Shown: in pieces, positions 7,455 through 16,234 of the stretch
Numbering within the stretch: the stretch's first letter is position 1
Layout: every line of letters begins with the position of its first letter
Source: Ramlibacter pallidus
GTDB taxonomy: Bacteria > Pseudomonadota > Gammaproteobacteria > Burkholderiales > Burkholderiaceae_C
Direction: 5' to 3'
Assembly: GCF_015070875.1 (NCBI RefSeq)
Contig: NZ_JADDIV010000002.1
Coordinates: 310,001-374,000, forward strand
Length of the DNA stretch: 64,000 bases
Translations under genes and position numbers: made by a program
Notes under the pieces: generated by a model
Databases searched by the model: none
What the model saw: only the letters and a program-made list of their open reading frames with translations
Told to the model about the DNA's origin: nothing

Positions 7455-8779
7455 GCGGTCCTCCTGGCGGCCACGGCTTCGGCCAACCCCTGCAGTGCGT
7501 CGGCGCGCGCAACCCCGCCTTCGGCCTGGCGCAGCCACCCCTGCAGGGCAGGTTCCAGCGCCAGCGACGCGTCCAGGGCCGGATTGCTTCCCTTCTGGTA
7601 GGCGCCGATGTCCACCATCTGTCGATTCCGCTCGAGCAACGCGAGGTGCCTCACGGCCTCGGAGGCGAGCGCCCGTTCGCGTTCGCCCGCCAAGTCGGGC
7701 AGCAGACGGCTGGCGCTCTTGAGCACATCGATTGCCGGGTAGTGCCCCTGCTGGGCGAGTTCACGCGAGAGCACGATGTGGCCGTCGAGGATGGAGCGCA
7801 GGCTGTCCGCGATCGGCTCGTTCATGTCGTCGCCTTCGACCAGGACGGTCAGCAGGGCCGTTACCGACCCGCCCGAGGGCGAAGTGCCGCAGCGCTCGCA
7901 GATCTGCGGCAACTCCGCGAACACCGAAGGGGTATAGCCGCGGGCCGTCGCGGGTTCCCCCGCGGCCAGCCCGACCTCGCGTCGCGCCATCGCCAGCCGC
8001 GTCACCGAATCCATGGTGAGGACGACGTTGCGCCCTGCATCGCTGAAGAAGCCTGCGATCGCGACCGCTGCGTGCGCCGCGCGCAGGCGCGCGAGCGCAG
8101 GCTGGTCCGAGGTGGCCACCACGACGATGGAGCGCGCGAGGCCCTGCGGCCCGAGCTGCTTGTCGATGAACTCCCGCACTTCCCGGCCGCGTTCGCCGAT
8201 GAGCGCGATCACGTTGACATCGGCCTTGACGTGCCGCGCGACCATGCCCAGCAGCGTGCTCTTGCCGACGCCGCTGCCGGCGAAGATCCCCATGCGCTGG
8301 CCCTGGCCGACCGTGAGCAGCGCGTCGATCGCACGGATGCCGGTTTCCAGCACCCGCTGGATCCGGGGGCGTTGCAGTGGGTTGGGCGCCGGCACCTGCA
8401 GGGAGCGCTGGACCATCGGCGGCGGAGGCGGCAGGCCATCCAGCGGCACGCCGAAACCATCGATCACCCGCCCCAACAGCGCTTCGCCCACGGCGACGCC
8501 GGAGCGCTCACCCAGCGCGACGACCTCGGCACCGGCGCCGATGCCGTGCAGCGAGCCGTAGGTCATGAGCGTCACGTGGTCGGCCTTGAGCCCGACGACC
8601 TCCGCAAGCACGCCTTCCCCCGCGGCACTTCCGCGTGGCGTGATGCGGCACAGTTCCCCGACCGTCGCGTCCGGACCTTCCGCCTCGATCGCCAGGCCCT
8701 GGACGCGGCGCACCCGTCCCAGGCGGCGTTGCAGCGTCACCGTCCGCAGGTGTTCGCGATAAGGGCGCAGCACGTTCAC
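7451..8779 (-). CDS. fliI: Flagellar export ATPase FliI
   Basis: A 442-aa ATPase homologous to F1-beta. Walker A GSGVGKST lies near residues 168-175, followed by ALIGERGREVREF and the ARGYTPSVF...LP and VLVEGDDMNEPIADS patterns characteristic of FliI. It energises substrate unfolding and chaperone release at the export gate. It starts with GTG 8779, overlapping the fliH stop by GTGA. Length is normal (about 440-460), with no missing catalytic motif. Confidence 0.96.
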   Translation of the reverse strand: MNVLRPYREHLRTVTLQRRLGRVRRVQGLAIEAEGPDATVGELCRITPRGSAAGEGVLAEVVGLKADHVTLMTYGSLHGIGAGAEVVALGERSGVAVGEALLGRVIDGFGVPLDGLPPPPPMVQRSLQVPAPNPLQRPRIQRVLETGIRAIDALLTVGQGQRMGIFAGSGVGKSTLLGMVARHVKADVNVIALIGERGREVREFIDKQLGPQGLARSIVVVATSDQPALARLRAAHAAVAIAGFFSDAGRNVVLTMDSVTRLAMARREVGLAAGEPATARGYTPSVFAELPQICERCGTSPSGGSVTALLTVLVEGDDMNEPIADSLRSILDGHIVLSRELAQQGHYPAIDVLKSASRLLPDLAGERERALASEAVRHLALLERNRQMVDIGAYQKGSNPALDASLALEPALQGWLRQAEGGVARADALQGLAEAVAARRTA

Positions 8780-9603
8780 GCCGCCCCCTTGGCCATCGAC
8801 ATGCCGGCCGGCTCAGCCTCACGCGCCGCCCGCGCCCCGAGAAACGCGTCCTTGCATTGCTGCAGGATGGTCTCCAGCCGCGCGTCCACTTCGCCGGCAC
8901 CGCCGCCACGCAGCACGCAGCCGCCGAGCGCGACGCGGTCGTCGGCGACGTAGCGAAGGCGCCGCCCGCCGGCATCGCTGGCATCGCTGGCATCGCCAGA
9001 GCGTGCTTGTTCGACCAGCTGCAGGTCCTCGGGATGGACGTGCACCGAGATCTCGCCGGAGCGCCCGCTCGTTGCCAGCAGTTGCCGCACCTGCGCCTGC
9101 AACCCGGCCGGGGTGGCGAGCGCCTGCCCGAGGAGGCGGCCGAGCACCTCGTAGCAGAGGGCGACGAGTTCTTCCTCCGCGGCGGCCCCGTAGGCTTGCG
9201 CCTGCGCCTCCAGCGCGGCCGCGGCGTTCTCGAGCCTGCGGCTCTTTTCCTCCAGTGGCCGGATGGCTTCGGCCCGGGCCGCTTCCAGGGCCTTGCGGCC
9301 CTCCGCCTGCGCCGCCTCGCGGCCGAGCGCCAGCCCCTCCTCGTAGCCGGTCCGGCGGCCTTCCTCAGCGCCCAGGCGGATTCCCTCGGCACGTCCTTGC
9401 CGCAGGCCTTCTTCGGTGGCTTCCCGCAGGGCCTCTGCGTCCGCGGCCTCGCGTGACAGGGCTTCGTCCAGCCGGGGCTGCACCGGCGCGACGGAGGCGC
9501 TCGCAGATTCCGGAGCGACCTGCCCAGAGCGGGCGCGCCCGACACGAACCGCACCCGCCTGGAAGAGCGCGTTGCGCAGCACGACCTCCCCGGATCCGTT
9601 CAT
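8776..9603 (-). CDS. fliH: Flagellar export ATPase regulator FliH
   Basis: A 275-aa protein. A central helical region (about residues 55-140) is rich in Glu and Gly with repeated G-x-x-x-G spacing, typical of FliH. It is followed by a conserved C-terminal domain with the VHVHPEDLQLV pattern. FliH dimers link FliI to FliN. It lies between the fliG-position gene and fliI, overlapping both (ATGA at 9603). The length is close to the FliH norm. Confidence 0.92.
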   Translation of the reverse strand: MNGSGEVVLRNALFQAGAVRVGRARSGQVAPESASASVAPVQPRLDEALSREAADAEALREATEEGLRQGRAEGIRLGAEEGRRTGYEEGLALGREAAQAEGRKALEAARAEAIRPLEEKSRRLENAAAALEAQAQAYGAAAEEELVALCYEVLGRLLGQALATPAGLQAQVRQLLATSGRSGEISVHVHPEDLQLVEQARSGDASDASDAGGRRLRYVADDRVALGGCVLRGGGAGEVDARLETILQQCKDAFLGARAAREAEPAGMSMAKGAA

Positions 9604-10148
9604 CGGGCCCTCCGCCGCACCGCCAGGCGCGCCAGCAACGCGCGCCATTTCGGCGAACCATGCCGCCCGCGCACCGGCACCGTCGAATCCAATCGGCGCA
9701 ACAAGGCTTCGCACAAGGCCCGCTCGAGCGCCGGTGCGCGTGGCCGCGCCGCGTGCCTTGCGGCCGCCTCTGCCGCTGCCTCGGGCAACTGCGCCAGCAA
9801 GGCCCCCGCCCAGGGCCACGCGCGCAGCGCCAGCACGCGTCCCGCCAGCACCGGAGGTTCGTCGCGCAGCAGCTGCGCCAGGCGTTCCACCTGATGTGCA
9901 TCGAGCCTGGCGAGAACGTCTTCCGCGGTCTCGGGCTGCGCGGTCGGGGGAGCCTCGATCACGTCGCGCAACAGCGCTGCATCGGGAGGGATGCCCATTT
10001 CGCGCAGCTCACCGAGCAGTTCCTCAACCGCCTCGCGCTGCGCCGGCGGCAACGATCCAAGCAGCCAGGCCTGGTCGGACGGCGGCATCGCGTGCACCAG
10101 CAAGGCGGCACGGCGACTGGCGACGGCACCCGGAGCCATCATGCTCAT
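9600..10148 (-). CDS. Truncated FliG-like protein lacking the C-terminal torque domain
   Basis: A 182-aa protein in the fliG position between fliF and fliH. The N-terminal part (about 12-60) resembles the FliF-binding domain. The middle part (about 88-135) fits the FliG armadillo-like domain, with DEPPVLAGRVLAL where FliG has the EHPQ motif and then L-L-A-Q-L-P-E. Normal FliG is about 330 aa, and the C-terminal domain carrying the stator-contacting charged residues is missing. There is no obvious frameshift: the next gene overlaps the stop as ATGA, so the short form looks genuine. The match is weak in sequence and rests partly on synteny. Confidence 0.7.
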   Translation of the reverse strand: MSMMAPGAVASRRAALLVHAMPPSDQAWLLGSLPPAQREAVEELLGELREMGIPPDAALLRDVIEAPPTAQPETAEDVLARLDAHQVERLAQLLRDEPPVLAGRVLALRAWPWAGALLAQLPEAAAEAAARHAARPRAPALERALCEALLRRLDSTVPVRGRHGSPKWRALLARLAVRRRAR

Positions 10149-11572
10149 CGCCGTGCGCCTTCCGCGAGCAGGCTCGCATCCGCGGTGTGCGCGGCGCCGC
10201 CCTCGTGCAGCCAGGCCTCGACCTTGCGCAGCGCGAGCTGGCGCTGCCCGTCGGTCAGCGGCGGGGCCATCGCCCGCGCGGCGCTGCTGCGCTTGCGCGA
10301 TCGCAGGGCCAGGAAGATTCCGGCGGCCAGAACCAGCACCACGGCAAGCGGCCATGCCGTGGCCGCTGTGGCGGCTGGGGGCGCGGCGTCCAGCGGCACC
10401 CTAACCGGACCGCCTTCTTGTGCGGGAGCCGTCGCCGGGGCCTGGAACGACTGGACCAGGACCGCATCCCCGCGTTCCGGGGACGCGCCGACCGCGACCG
10501 CCACCAGCTTGCGCACCTGTTCCTGCTGTTCGGCATCGAGGGCCTGCCGCACCACCGCGACGACATGCAGGCGCCGGATCGAGCCTGGCTGGCTGACCAC
10601 CTGTTCGACCCGCCGGCCGGTCTGGTATTCCACGTCGCGCTGCACGCTGCTGCCGCGCGCGCCCCGGTCACGCGCTTCCGGCGCGCCGGTGTCGCGGGCG
10701 GACTCCCGCTCGCGCACGAGCACGCCCGTTGCGACACCCTTCGCATCCGGTGCGGCGATCACGTCCTCGGTGGTCACCCGCACCTGGTCCATGTTCAGAG
10801 TCACGTCGACGCTCGCCAGGGCCTGGCCCGGACCGAACGCACGTTCCAGCACCGCGCCCGCCTTGCGCGAAAGATGGTTCTCCATCTCGCGCTTCAGGTC
10901 CAGACGCCCGCTGGCGCCTGCCTCGGCTTCCCCATCGCTGGCACGGCTCATGGCGACCCCCTGGTGGTCGACCACGGTGACCTCCTGCGCCACGAGGCCG
11001 GGCACGGCTGCGGCCACCAGCCGCTGGATGCCGTTCACCTGTTCGACGCGCAGGGTGTGCCCGTGCCGCAGGGTCAGGGTGATGGCCGCCTTGGGCCGCG
11101 AGGATGCCTGCTTGAACAGGCCCTGTTCCGGCAGCGCGAGGTGGACGCGTGCGTCACGCACTTCGGGGAAGGACAGGATCGTGCGCGTGAGCTCGCCCTG
11201 CAGCGCGCGCTGGTAGTTGATCTTCTGCGCGAACTCGGTCATGCCGAAGTCCGTGTTGTTGAACAGCTCCAGGCCGACGGCGCCATGCAGCGGCAGGTCC
11301 TTGCCCATCAGCTTCATTCGCGTGGCGTGCACCTGGGCCTTGTCGACCAGGAGCGTCGTGCCGCCATCGGCCACGGTGTACGCCACCTTCTGCTTTTCCA
11401 GCTCGGCGGCCATGGTGGCGGCATCCTGCGGCTTGAGGTCGGAGAACAGCACCGCGTACTCGGTGCGCAACAGCCACCAGCCGGCAAGCACCGTCGCCAG
11501 CACGATCGCCGCGACCCCTGCCAGCAGGCCCGCCTTGCCTCGCCGGTCCAGCACATCCCACCAGTTCTTCAT
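10145..11572 (-). CDS. fliF: Flagellar MS-ring protein FliF
   Basis: A 475-aa inner-membrane ring protein. It has an N-terminal membrane helix (about 14-34), ring-building motifs (YAVLFSDLKPQDA, NYQRALQGELTRTI, VRDARVHLALPE), a periplasmic loop, and a second membrane helix near residues 388-408. The cytoplasmic C-terminus is short. Usual FliF is about 550 aa, and here the loop and tail are reduced. The C-terminal helix that recruits FliG is weakly conserved (LALRKVEAWL), matching the altered FliG. ATG at 11572. Confidence 0.95.
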   Translation of the reverse strand: MKNWWDVLDRRGKAGLLAGVAAIVLATVLAGWWLLRTEYAVLFSDLKPQDAATMAAELEKQKVAYTVADGGTTLLVDKAQVHATRMKLMGKDLPLHGAVGLELFNNTDFGMTEFAQKINYQRALQGELTRTILSFPEVRDARVHLALPEQGLFKQASSRPKAAITLTLRHGHTLRVEQVNGIQRLVAAAVPGLVAQEVTVVDHQGVAMSRASDGEAEAGASGRLDLKREMENHLSRKAGAVLERAFGPGQALASVDVTLNMDQVRVTTEDVIAAPDAKGVATGVLVRERESARDTGAPEARDRGARGSSVQRDVEYQTGRRVEQVVSQPGSIRRLHVVAVVRQALDAEQQEQVRKLVAVAVGASPERGDAVLVQSFQAPATAPAQEGGPVRVPLDAAPPAATAATAWPLAVVLVLAAGIFLALRSRKRSSAARAMAPPLTDGQRQLALRKVEAWLHEGGAAHTADASLLAEGARR

Positions 11573-11606
11573 CGTCTTTCCTTGTTGGTTTCCGGATCGG
11601 GGCGGG

Positions 11607-11915
11607 CTAGATCTGCATCCTCATCACGTCCTGGTACGCCTCCAGGACGCGATTGCGCACCTGCATCATCAGCTGGAAGGAGATGCGGCTTTCCTCCAGT
11701 CGCACCATCACCTCGTGCAGGTTCTGGGTCTCCCCGAGGGCCAACTTCTGCAGGTCCGACTGGCTGGCCACGAGCTGCTGGTTGACGCCTTGCAGGCCCT
11801 CGGTGACGAGTTGCGAGAAAGGCAGCCCCGCCGGCGCGCCGGCGGCCGGTGGCGGCGGGAGGGAGGCGGGGACTTCGTCGTGGGCGCCGAGGCCCTGGAT
11901 GGCTTCGATGTTCAT
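11607..11915 (-). CDS. fliE: Hook-basal body protein FliE
   Basis: A 102-aa protein with the FliE C-terminal pattern: hydrophobic heptads, L-H-E-V-M-V-x-L-E-E-S-R-I-S-F-Q-L-M, and ending R-N-R-V-L-E-A-Y-Q-D-V-M. A Pro/Ala-rich N-terminal stretch is present. FliE joins the MS ring and export gate to the rod. It overlaps flgC (ATGA at 11915) and precedes fliF by 34 nt. Length agrees with the family. Confidence 0.94.
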   Translation of the reverse strand: MNIEAIQGLGAHDEVPASLPPPPAAGAPAGLPFSQLVTEGLQGVNQQLVASQSDLQKLALGETQNLHEVMVRLEESRISFQLMMQVRNRVLEAYQDVMRMQI

Positions 11916-12346
11916 GATCCGCGTCCGATCTCCAGGGCTTTCAATGCCAGCGCGCGCGCCGTGTTCATGGCGGCCACGTTGGCCTCATAGGCGCGCGTTG
12001 CGCTCATCAAGGTGACCATCTCGGTGGCCGGGTCGACCCCTGGATAGGCGACGAAGCCCTGCCCGTTCGCCAGGGGGTGGCCGGGCTCGTGCACGAGACG
12101 GGGTCCGGTGGCGAGCGGCTCCACCGACACGCCCGGCAGGACCGCGCCCTCCAGGCCGCCACTCACGAGTTCGGTGAACGCCTGGCCCTGGGCCGCCCGC
12201 GCGACCGCACGCATCGGCTGGTAGCCGAGGCCCGAAGGGTCCTGCACGGTGTTGGCGTTCGCGAGGTTGGCGGCAGCCACCTCCACGCGCGTGCGCTCGG
12301 CGGACATGCCCGCGGCGCTGATGGCGAAAGACCGGAGGTAGTCCAC
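11912..12346 (-). CDS. flgC: Proximal rod protein FlgC
   Basis: A 144-aa protein with the rod-family N-terminal motif (AAANLANANT) and a C-terminal EMVTLMSATRAYEANVAAMNTAR helix, characteristic of FlgC. It starts with GTG 12346, three nucleotides behind flgB. FlgB, FlgC and FlgF form the proximal rod on top of FliE. The length of 135-145 aa is normal. Confidence 0.95.
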   Translation of the reverse strand: MDYLRSFAISAAGMSAERTRVEVAAANLANANTVQDPSGLGYQPMRAVARAAQGQAFTELVSGGLEGAVLPGVSVEPLATGPRLVHEPGHPLANGQGFVAYPGVDPATEMVTLMSATRAYEANVAAMNTARALALKALEIGRGS

Positions 12347-12349
12347 GGC

Positions 12350-12733
12350 TTACTTCCTCCCGTCCGCGACCGCGGTGGCCATGATCGACATGTGCCGCGA
12401 CAAGCCTTGCGCCAGGGCCTGGTACTGCACGGCATTGGCGGCCATCTCCGCCACCTGCAGGTCCAGGGACGGCTTGGCCACGCGGCCGTCCTCTTCCAGC
12501 ATCGGTTCGAGTTCCAGGCGCACGGCCTGCAGGTGCGCGGGCGAGACGGTGCCGTGCGTGCGCAGCGCCTCGCGCGCCTCGGCCAGTTGCGTCTCGAACG
12601 ACAGCTTCATCGGCGCATAGCCTTCGGTGTTGGCGTTCGCGATGTTCGCCGCGAGGGCCTGGTGGCGACGGGTGGCCGCTTCCAGCGCGAGTGAAACGGT
12701 GGCCGTCGTGACGGCCTCGAGTGGGGTGCTCAT
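12350..12733 (-). CDS. flgB: Proximal rod protein FlgB
   Basis: A 127-aa protein with the FlgB pattern: RHQALAANIANANTEGYAP near the N-terminus and a C-terminal helix with N-A-V-Q-Y-Q-A-L-A. It is slightly short (typical 130-140). ATG 12733 follows flgI by 14 nt with a GGAG-containing leader. It builds the base of the periplasmic rod. Confidence 0.95.
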   Translation of the reverse strand: MSTPLEAVTTATVSLALEAATRRHQALAANIANANTEGYAPMKLSFETQLAEAREALRTHGTVSPAHLQAVRLELEPMLEEDGRVAKPSLDLQVAEMAANAVQYQALAQGLSRHMSIMATAVADGRK

Positions 12734-12747
12734 CGTGCTTGCTCCTC

Positions 12748-13875
12748 TTACTGGACCACGAGTTCGCCGTGCAGGGCGCCGGCCGCCTTGACGGCCCTCA
12801 GGATGGAAATGATGTCGCGCGTGCTGGTCTTCAGCCGCGCCAGCGACTGCACCAGGTCGGAGACCGTCCCCGCGCCGGCAAGGAACCCCACGCCGGTGGG
12901 CTCCTCCACGTTCACGGTGGTGTTGCTGATGACCGCAGTGGTCACGCCCGGGCCGACGCGATCGAGGTACGCCGGCTGCGACACGCTGTTCTGGGTGGCG
13001 ATGTTGATCTTCAGGTCGCCGTGCGAGATCGCCACGCGCGAGATCCGCACATCCCCACCGGACACCACGGTTCCGGTGCGCTCGTTGATGACGACGCGCG
13101 CGCGGCGGTCCGGCTCCACGGTCACGCTCTCGAGCCGGGCGAGGAAGCTGACGGGTTCGCCCCGCAATGCGGGCGGTACCTCGATCTCGATGCCGCTGGC
13201 ATCCCGCGCATGCGCCAGGCCCGCACCGAGCTGCGCATTGATGGCCGCGGCCACGCGACTGGCCGTGGTGTAGTCGGGTTCGGCGAGGACGAAGGTCACG
13301 TGGCTGCGCGCCGGCTGCGCGGGCGTCATCCCGACTTCGACGGTGGCGCCGTTCGGGATCGAACCGGCCGTGGGATGGTTTTTCTGGACCACGTTCCCGT
13401 TGGCGTCGTAGCGGTGGCCACCGATGGCGAGCGGGCCCTGCGCGAGTGCGTAGACCCGGCCGTTGGGCGCTCGCAGGGCCGACAGCAGCAGATTCCCGCC
13501 GGCGAGGCTGCGCGCATCGCCCGTGGAAGTGACGGAAACATCGAGCGTATCGCCCTCCCGCGCGAAGCCGGGCAGTGAAGCGCTCACCATCACCACCGCC
13601 ACGTTCCGGCTGTTCACCTGTTCCGGCGCCACCGTCAGGTTGAACTGCGACAGGACGTTGGACAGCGCCTGCCGCGTCGCGCGGTTCCCGGGCGAGTCGC
13701 CGGTGCCAGCGAGTCCGGTCACGATGCCGGTGCCGACGAGCACGTTCTCGCGCCAGCCCTGCACCTTACCGAGGTCTTTCACACGCAGGGGAGCCCCTTG
13801 TGCGACACAGGCGAGGGACGCCGTGGCGAGCACCAGCGCCAGCATGGCCTTTGCACGGATCGCGACGTCCAGCAT
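12748..13875 (-). CDS. flgI: Flagellar P-ring protein FlgI
   Basis: A 375-aa periplasmic protein with a signal peptide (cleavage near residues 26-28), then the hallmark R-V-K-D-L-G and GTGIVTGLAGTGDS motifs, and later VVMVSASLPGFAREGD. FlgI forms the peptidoglycan-level bushing around the rod, with FlgA as its chaperone (encoded two genes upstream). Length is normal. It starts 1 nt after the flgH stop. Confidence 0.96.
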   Translation of the reverse strand: MLDVAIRAKAMLALVLATASLACVAQGAPLRVKDLGKVQGWRENVLVGTGIVTGLAGTGDSPGNRATRQALSNVLSQFNLTVAPEQVNSRNVAVVMVSASLPGFAREGDTLDVSVTSTGDARSLAGGNLLLSALRAPNGRVYALAQGPLAIGGHRYDANGNVVQKNHPTAGSIPNGATVEVGMTPAQPARSHVTFVLAEPDYTTASRVAAAINAQLGAGLAHARDASGIEIEVPPALRGEPVSFLARLESVTVEPDRRARVVINERTGTVVSGGDVRISRVAISHGDLKINIATQNSVSQPAYLDRVGPGVTTAVISNTTVNVEEPTGVGFLAGAGTVSDLVQSLARLKTSTRDIISILRAVKAAGALHGELVVQ

Positions 13876-13876
13876 G

Positions 13877-14458
13877 TCAGAACCCCACCGCGTCGAAGAG
13901 GCGGCGCCACCATGCCCGCCGCTGCCTTTCGCTCAGGTCGCCCTCTCCCACGTACGTGATGCGGGCGTCGGCGATGCGCGTCGACTGCACGACGTTGCCG
14001 TGTCCGATGTCCACGGCCCGCACCACGCCTTCGAGGGTGACCCGCTGGAGCTCCTCGTTGACCGTCAGGACCTGGTCGCCGGCGATCCGCAGCTGTCCGT
14101 TCGGCAGCACTTCCTGCACCACCACCGTGACGGTCGTCAGCAGCCGGCTGGCGCGTTGCGTGCGGCCGCCACCCTCGAAATCGCCGCCGACGCCCAGCGA
14201 GGTCTGCGCCACGGTCCGGGGGCCGTGTGCCAGCTCCGCCTGCAGGCTGTTGTTGCGCCGCGTGCCGGTGTCGGCGCTGGTCACGGCGCTCGAGTTCTCG
14301 AACACCTGCACGGTCAGGACGTCTCCGGCGCGGAACGCCTTGTTGTCGCCCGTCAGGGGCCGCCAGCTGGACTCGTCGTAGAGGCTCTGGCCGGCCGCAG
14401 GCGCCCCCATGGCGAACGCCAGGGCCAGGGCGAGCGCGGATGCGTTCATGGTTTTCAT
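13877..14458 (-). CDS. flgH: Flagellar L-ring protein FlgH, apparently without lipobox
   Basis: A 193-aa protein with the FlgH core (FRAGDVLTVQVFENSSA, then LQAELAHGP and VLPNGQLRIAGDQVLTVNEE). FlgH is normally an outer-membrane lipoprotein with an L-x-G-C lipobox. Here the N-terminus ends AFAMGAPAAGQS with no cysteine, so it reads as a plain Sec signal peptide. ATG 14458 overlaps the flgA stop (ATGA). No cysteine-containing upstream extension in this frame gives a better lipoprotein signal. Confidence 0.9.
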   Translation of the reverse strand: MKTMNASALALALAFAMGAPAAGQSLYDESSWRPLTGDNKAFRAGDVLTVQVFENSSAVTSADTGTRRNNSLQAELAHGPRTVAQTSLGVGGDFEGGGRTQRASRLLTTVTVVVQEVLPNGQLRIAGDQVLTVNEELQRVTLEGVVRAVDIGHGNVVQSTRIADARITYVGEGDLSERQRRAWWRRLFDAVGF

Positions 14459-15414
14459 CGTGCGACCTCCAGTTGGCCGGGGCCGACCACCTTGGCCACC
14501 ACGCCTGCGGTGGCGCCGGGCTGGCGGACGCGGACGCTGTCGCCGGGACGGCCGTCCTGCAGGACTTCGACACGGGTCTCGAGGGACACCGCGCCCGCGC
14601 TGGAGCGCAGCGACGCCCATTGGCCGCGCAGGACCGCTGCGGCCGGCTGCACGTCCTGCTGGCGGATCGCTTCGCCGGCCCGCAAGGGACGCCGCGTCTC
14701 CAGCGGCCCGGCCGGAACGCCGGGCAGCAGCGGCACGCCAGCCATGCCGGCCACGTCGATCTCGCGCAGGGACATCGTCTCGCGGCCGACGTTGGCGCCG
14801 ACGGACAGCGGCTCCGACGTGATGGCGACCTCGCGCCAGGCGGTCACCGAGAAGGCCACGGGCACGGTCCGGACGTGGCGCTGCGCGGCCCACACGTCCA
14901 CCCACACCAGCATGCGCTTGCGCAGCTGCGCGCTGGCGAGCGGCCGTGTGTGCAGGCGCACGGTGGCGTCCGGCACTTCGATGTCACGCGGCAGGCGTTC
15001 CAGTTCGATCGCGCTGTGGCCAGCCTGGGTGGCCAGCCATGCGCGCAGGTGGTCCGCCGCGGCCGCCGCGATGTCGTCGCCGGCCAGCGAGCGGCTCGCC
15101 CCGGTCACGCGCACCGTCCCGGCGCCGCTCCACTGCACCTGCGTCTCGGCGAGGCGCGCGCGCTGTCGCACCCAGCCGGAAAGTCCGGCGCGCTCCAGGA
15201 CGGCGCTTTCGCCGGCCGCGGGGGCGCGGCCGATCGGAAGGTTCACCAGGGCGCGCATGAGGTCCAGGTCCGTGGTCCGCAGGTGCGCGACCTGCCCGAG
15301 CACCACAGGGCCGGCGGGCACGCGCGCCTGCGGCAGCAGCTCGATCGCGATCTCGCTCGCGGCGAATGCAGGCACGGCCGCACACGCCACGAGGATGCAA
15401 AGCCAGCGGCGCAT
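14455..15414 (-). CDS. flgA: P-ring assembly chaperone FlgA
   Basis: A 319-aa exported protein with a signal peptide (about residues 1-19). The C-terminal SAF-like region has the ETRRPLRAGEAIRQQDVQPA pattern and ends with PGDSVRVRQPGATAGVVAKVVG, typical of FlgA. It chaperones FlgI in the periplasm. It is longer than many FlgA proteins (about 220-240), with an extra N-terminal domain as seen in other betaproteobacteria. The start at 15414 lies 2 nt after flgG. Confidence 0.88.
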   Translation of the reverse strand: MRRWLCILVACAAVPAFAASEIAIELLPQARVPAGPVVLGQVAHLRTTDLDLMRALVNLPIGRAPAAGESAVLERAGLSGWVRQRARLAETQVQWSGAGTVRVTGASRSLAGDDIAAAAADHLRAWLATQAGHSAIELERLPRDIEVPDATVRLHTRPLASAQLRKRMLVWVDVWAAQRHVRTVPVAFSVTAWREVAITSEPLSVGANVGRETMSLREIDVAGMAGVPLLPGVPAGPLETRRPLRAGEAIRQQDVQPAAAVLRGQWASLRSSAGAVSLETRVEVLQDGRPGDSVRVRQPGATAGVVAKVVGPGQLEVAR

Positions 15415-15416
15415 GG

Positions 15417-16202
15417 TCACCGCCGCAACCCGTTGATGAGGCCGAGCATCTCGTCGGAGGCCTGCACCACCTTCACGCTGGCTTCGTAGGCGCGCTGCGC
15501 CACCATGAGGCTCACCATTTCTTCCACCAGCTTGACGTTGGAGCCCTCGAGGAAGCCCTGCGCGATGGTGCCCATGCCGTCCTCGCCGGGCCTGCCTCCG
15601 ATCGGCTCGCCTGAAGCCTCGCTGGCGCGATAGGTGTTCCCGCCCTGGGCGACAAGGCCTTGGGGATTGGTGAAGCGCACCATCTCCAGCTGGCCCGCCT
15701 CCACCAACGTCGCCTGCCCGGCGACACGCACCTGCACCCGGCCGTTGGCGCCCACGACGACGGCCTCGGCGTTGTCCGGGATCAGGATGCCGGGCTTCAG
15801 GGGAATGCCGGCCCGCGTCGCGAGCTGTCCATCCGCATTCACCTTGAGGCTGCCGCCACGGCTGTACGCCCGGGTCCCGTCCGGCATCGCCAGTTCGAAG
15901 AAGCCCTCGCCGTGGATGGCCAGGTCGAGGGGCGAGTCGGTCTTCTTGATCTCGCCGGCGTCGAACATCTTGGTGGTGGCCATCGCACCAACCCCTGCAC
16001 CGATCCCTGGCGCTGCACCGAGCGGCCCCCCTTCGCTGGCCGCCGCCTGCTGCGCGCCGGCCCTGACGACGAGGTCGGAGAAGCTCACGCGGCTTTTCTT
16101 GTAGGCACTGGTGTTCACGTTGGCCAGGTTGTTGGCGATCGTGTCCACGTTCAGCTGCTGCGCGTGCATGCCGGTGGCGCCGATAGAGAGTGCGTCGAAC
16201 AT
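15417..16202 (-). CDS. flgG: Distal rod protein FlgG
   Basis: A 261-aa protein with the FlgG N-terminus (GATGMHAQQLNVDTIANNLANVNT) and C-terminus (NVKLVEEMVSLMVAQRAYEA). Length and motifs are standard for the distal rod. ATG 16202, 32 nt behind flgF. Together with FlgE it shows that rod and hook are both encoded. Confidence 0.96.
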   Translation of the reverse strand: MFDALSIGATGMHAQQLNVDTIANNLANVNTSAYKKSRVSFSDLVVRAGAQQAAASEGGPLGAAPGIGAGVGAMATTKMFDAGEIKKTDSPLDLAIHGEGFFELAMPDGTRAYSRGGSLKVNADGQLATRAGIPLKPGILIPDNAEAVVVGANGRVQVRVAGQATLVEAGQLEMVRFTNPQGLVAQGGNTYRASEASGEPIGGRPGEDGMGTIAQGFLEGSNVKLVEEMVSLMVAQRAYEASVKVVQASDEMLGLINGLRR

Positions 16203-16234
16203 TCGGTCTCCAGAAGAGGTTGTTGCGTTGCGGT

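Noticed and set aside
9365..9901. Alternative frame that could supply the missing FliG C-terminal domain
   Set aside because: Its translation is Arg/Cys/Trp-rich with no FliG_C pattern, so a simple frameshift does not explain the short FliG.
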